Shown here: positions 63,352-64,000 of the stretch, piece by piece | Layout of the letters: the number at the start of each line of letters is the position of its first letter | Numbering within the stretch: the stretch's first letter is position 1 | Assembly: GCA_963752755.1 (NCBI GenBank) | Contig: CAVVZJ010000017.1 | Coordinates: 124,001-188,000, forward strand | From: CAVVZJ01 sp963752755 | GTDB taxonomy: Bacteria; Planctomycetota; Planctomycetia; Isosphaerales; Isosphaeraceae | Direction: 5' to 3' | DNA length: 64,000 nucleotides | The notes under the pieces: generated by a model | What the model was told of the DNA's origin: nothing | What the model saw: the letters and a program-made list of their open reading frames with translations, nothing else | The model's database searches: none | Translations under genes and position numbers: made by a program

Positions 63352-64000
63352 ATGCCGACCAGCCTCAGGACGGCGGCGGAGAGCTACTTCCGCGCCAAGG
63401 CCCTCTCGCGCGGGACCCGCAACGAGTACCTCACGACCCTCAGGAAGTGGGACGACTGGGGCGCCGGCCCACCGGTCGAGCAGCTGCGGCGCAGGGACGT
63501 CCGCGAGTTCCTCGACTGGGTCCACGAGCAGGCCATCAAGGACAGGGGGACGAACCCCGGCCGCACGGCCAACAAGGCTCGCGAGCAACTGCGTGCCATC
63601 CTGTCGTGGGCCTGGGAGCAGGAGCTCATCGACGCCCCGCCGCGGTTCCCCGGGCCGAGGGACCAGCGCGACGTCGCCGGCCGACACTACCTGACCAAGG
63701 CCGAGATCAACGCCCTCTACTTCGCCACGTACAAGTTGGCACGTCCGCGGGGCTGGGACGGCCCGTTGCCCGTCGGCCGTTACTGGCGCGCCGCGCTGGT
63801 CGTGTTCTTCAACTACGGCGTCGACACCGGGACGGTCTGGAAGTCCACGCCGGCCCATGAGCCGGTCCTCTGGCGGCACGTCATCTGGGATCGGAGGTCG
63901 CCGGATCGCGAGGCCAAGGAGCAGTCGCCCTGGGGCTGGCTGTTCTAGCGTCGGGTGAAGACCGGCAAGGCGTTCTACCGGCCGATGAACCGGGTGGTGC
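63352..64000 (+). pseudogene. Tyrosine recombinase / integrase, in-frame TAG, runs off window
   Basis: ATG 63352 with GGAGG upstream. N-terminal SAM-like core-binding domain: SRGTRNEYLTTLRKWDDWG, VREFLDWVHEQAIKDRG, AREQLRAILSWAWEQELI; then the start of the catalytic domain (RHYLTKAEINALYFATY, ALVVFFNYGVDTGTVWKSTP). TAG at 63946-63948 interrupts, but the frame continues RRVKTGKAFYRPMNRVV to the edge, so the codon is probably a nonsense change. The catalytic residues lie beyond the window. Confidence 0.72.

Noticed and set aside
61327..63879. 850-aa minus-strand open frame
   Set aside because: Antisense of the intact IS4 transposase and integrase; no family motif in it.

Overview
The window is high-GC DNA from a planctomycete, most likely an Isosphaeraceae-type member. 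I base this on a DUF1501 protein with a twin-arginine signal, an exported G8-domain protein with a planctomycete-like N-terminal signature, fused regulators, Rhodopirellula-type (ISAzo13) transposases, and many small zinc-ribbon and membrane proteins. I saw no rRNA, tRNA or CRISPR array.

Layout. 0-9.8 kb: metabolic and housekeeping genes (DUF4139/MuiA-like, DUF1501, TPR, M20 amidohydrolase, an OsmC-like gene with in-frame TGA, nitrilase, D-threonine-aldolase-like enzyme, thioredoxin, PilZ, degenerate receiver). 10-18 kb: a PcfJ-like protein, a hybrid histidine kinase, transposase scraps and glutamine-dependent NAD synthetase. 18-23 kb: a broken G8-domain gene and a chimeric transposase. 23-27 kb: a four-gene ABC exporter locus riddled with frame breaks. 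28.3-38.3 kb: eleven co-directional genes ending in a complete ubiquitin-like conjugation set. 38-55 kb: isoaspartyl methyltransferase, a hopanoid-type glycosyltransferase, a small duplicated island with a decayed toxin-antitoxin pair, a polar amino-acid ABC transporter, desaturase, QueC-like enzyme, methyltransferase, two SDRs, an alpha/beta hydrolase and a P450. 55.7-63.2 kb: an insertion-sequence graveyard (IS66, IS701, IS630, IS4 and two small inverted-repeat elements) that has cut up three host genes. The window ends in a tyrosine recombinase.

Main findings. (1) The 31.4-38.3 kb operon encodes a YukD/EsaB-like ubiquitin fold protein, an E1-like adenylyltransferase, a membrane-anchored JAB protease, a multi-pass FHA protein, a membrane RING-type protein and an E2 with the HPN motif and catalytic Cys. 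Activation, conjugation, possible E3 and deconjugation functions therefore sit together on a membrane platform. (2) The OsmC-like gene at 5501-5980 has TGA exactly where the family has its peroxidatic Cys, followed 25 nt later by a hairpin resembling a bacterial SECIS, so it is a selenoprotein candidate. (3) Three copies of an unrecognised dispersed element (1575-1860, 9912-10206, 38280-38500) share one architecture: a ~95-bp head, a ~67-bp spacer, then an array of 11-bp units (SCGTCC plus 5 variable bases). The 11-bp period rules out a coding repeat.

Caution: many genes here carry single-base frame breaks with conserved motifs kept on both sides. Some of these may be assembly indels rather than true pseudogenes.
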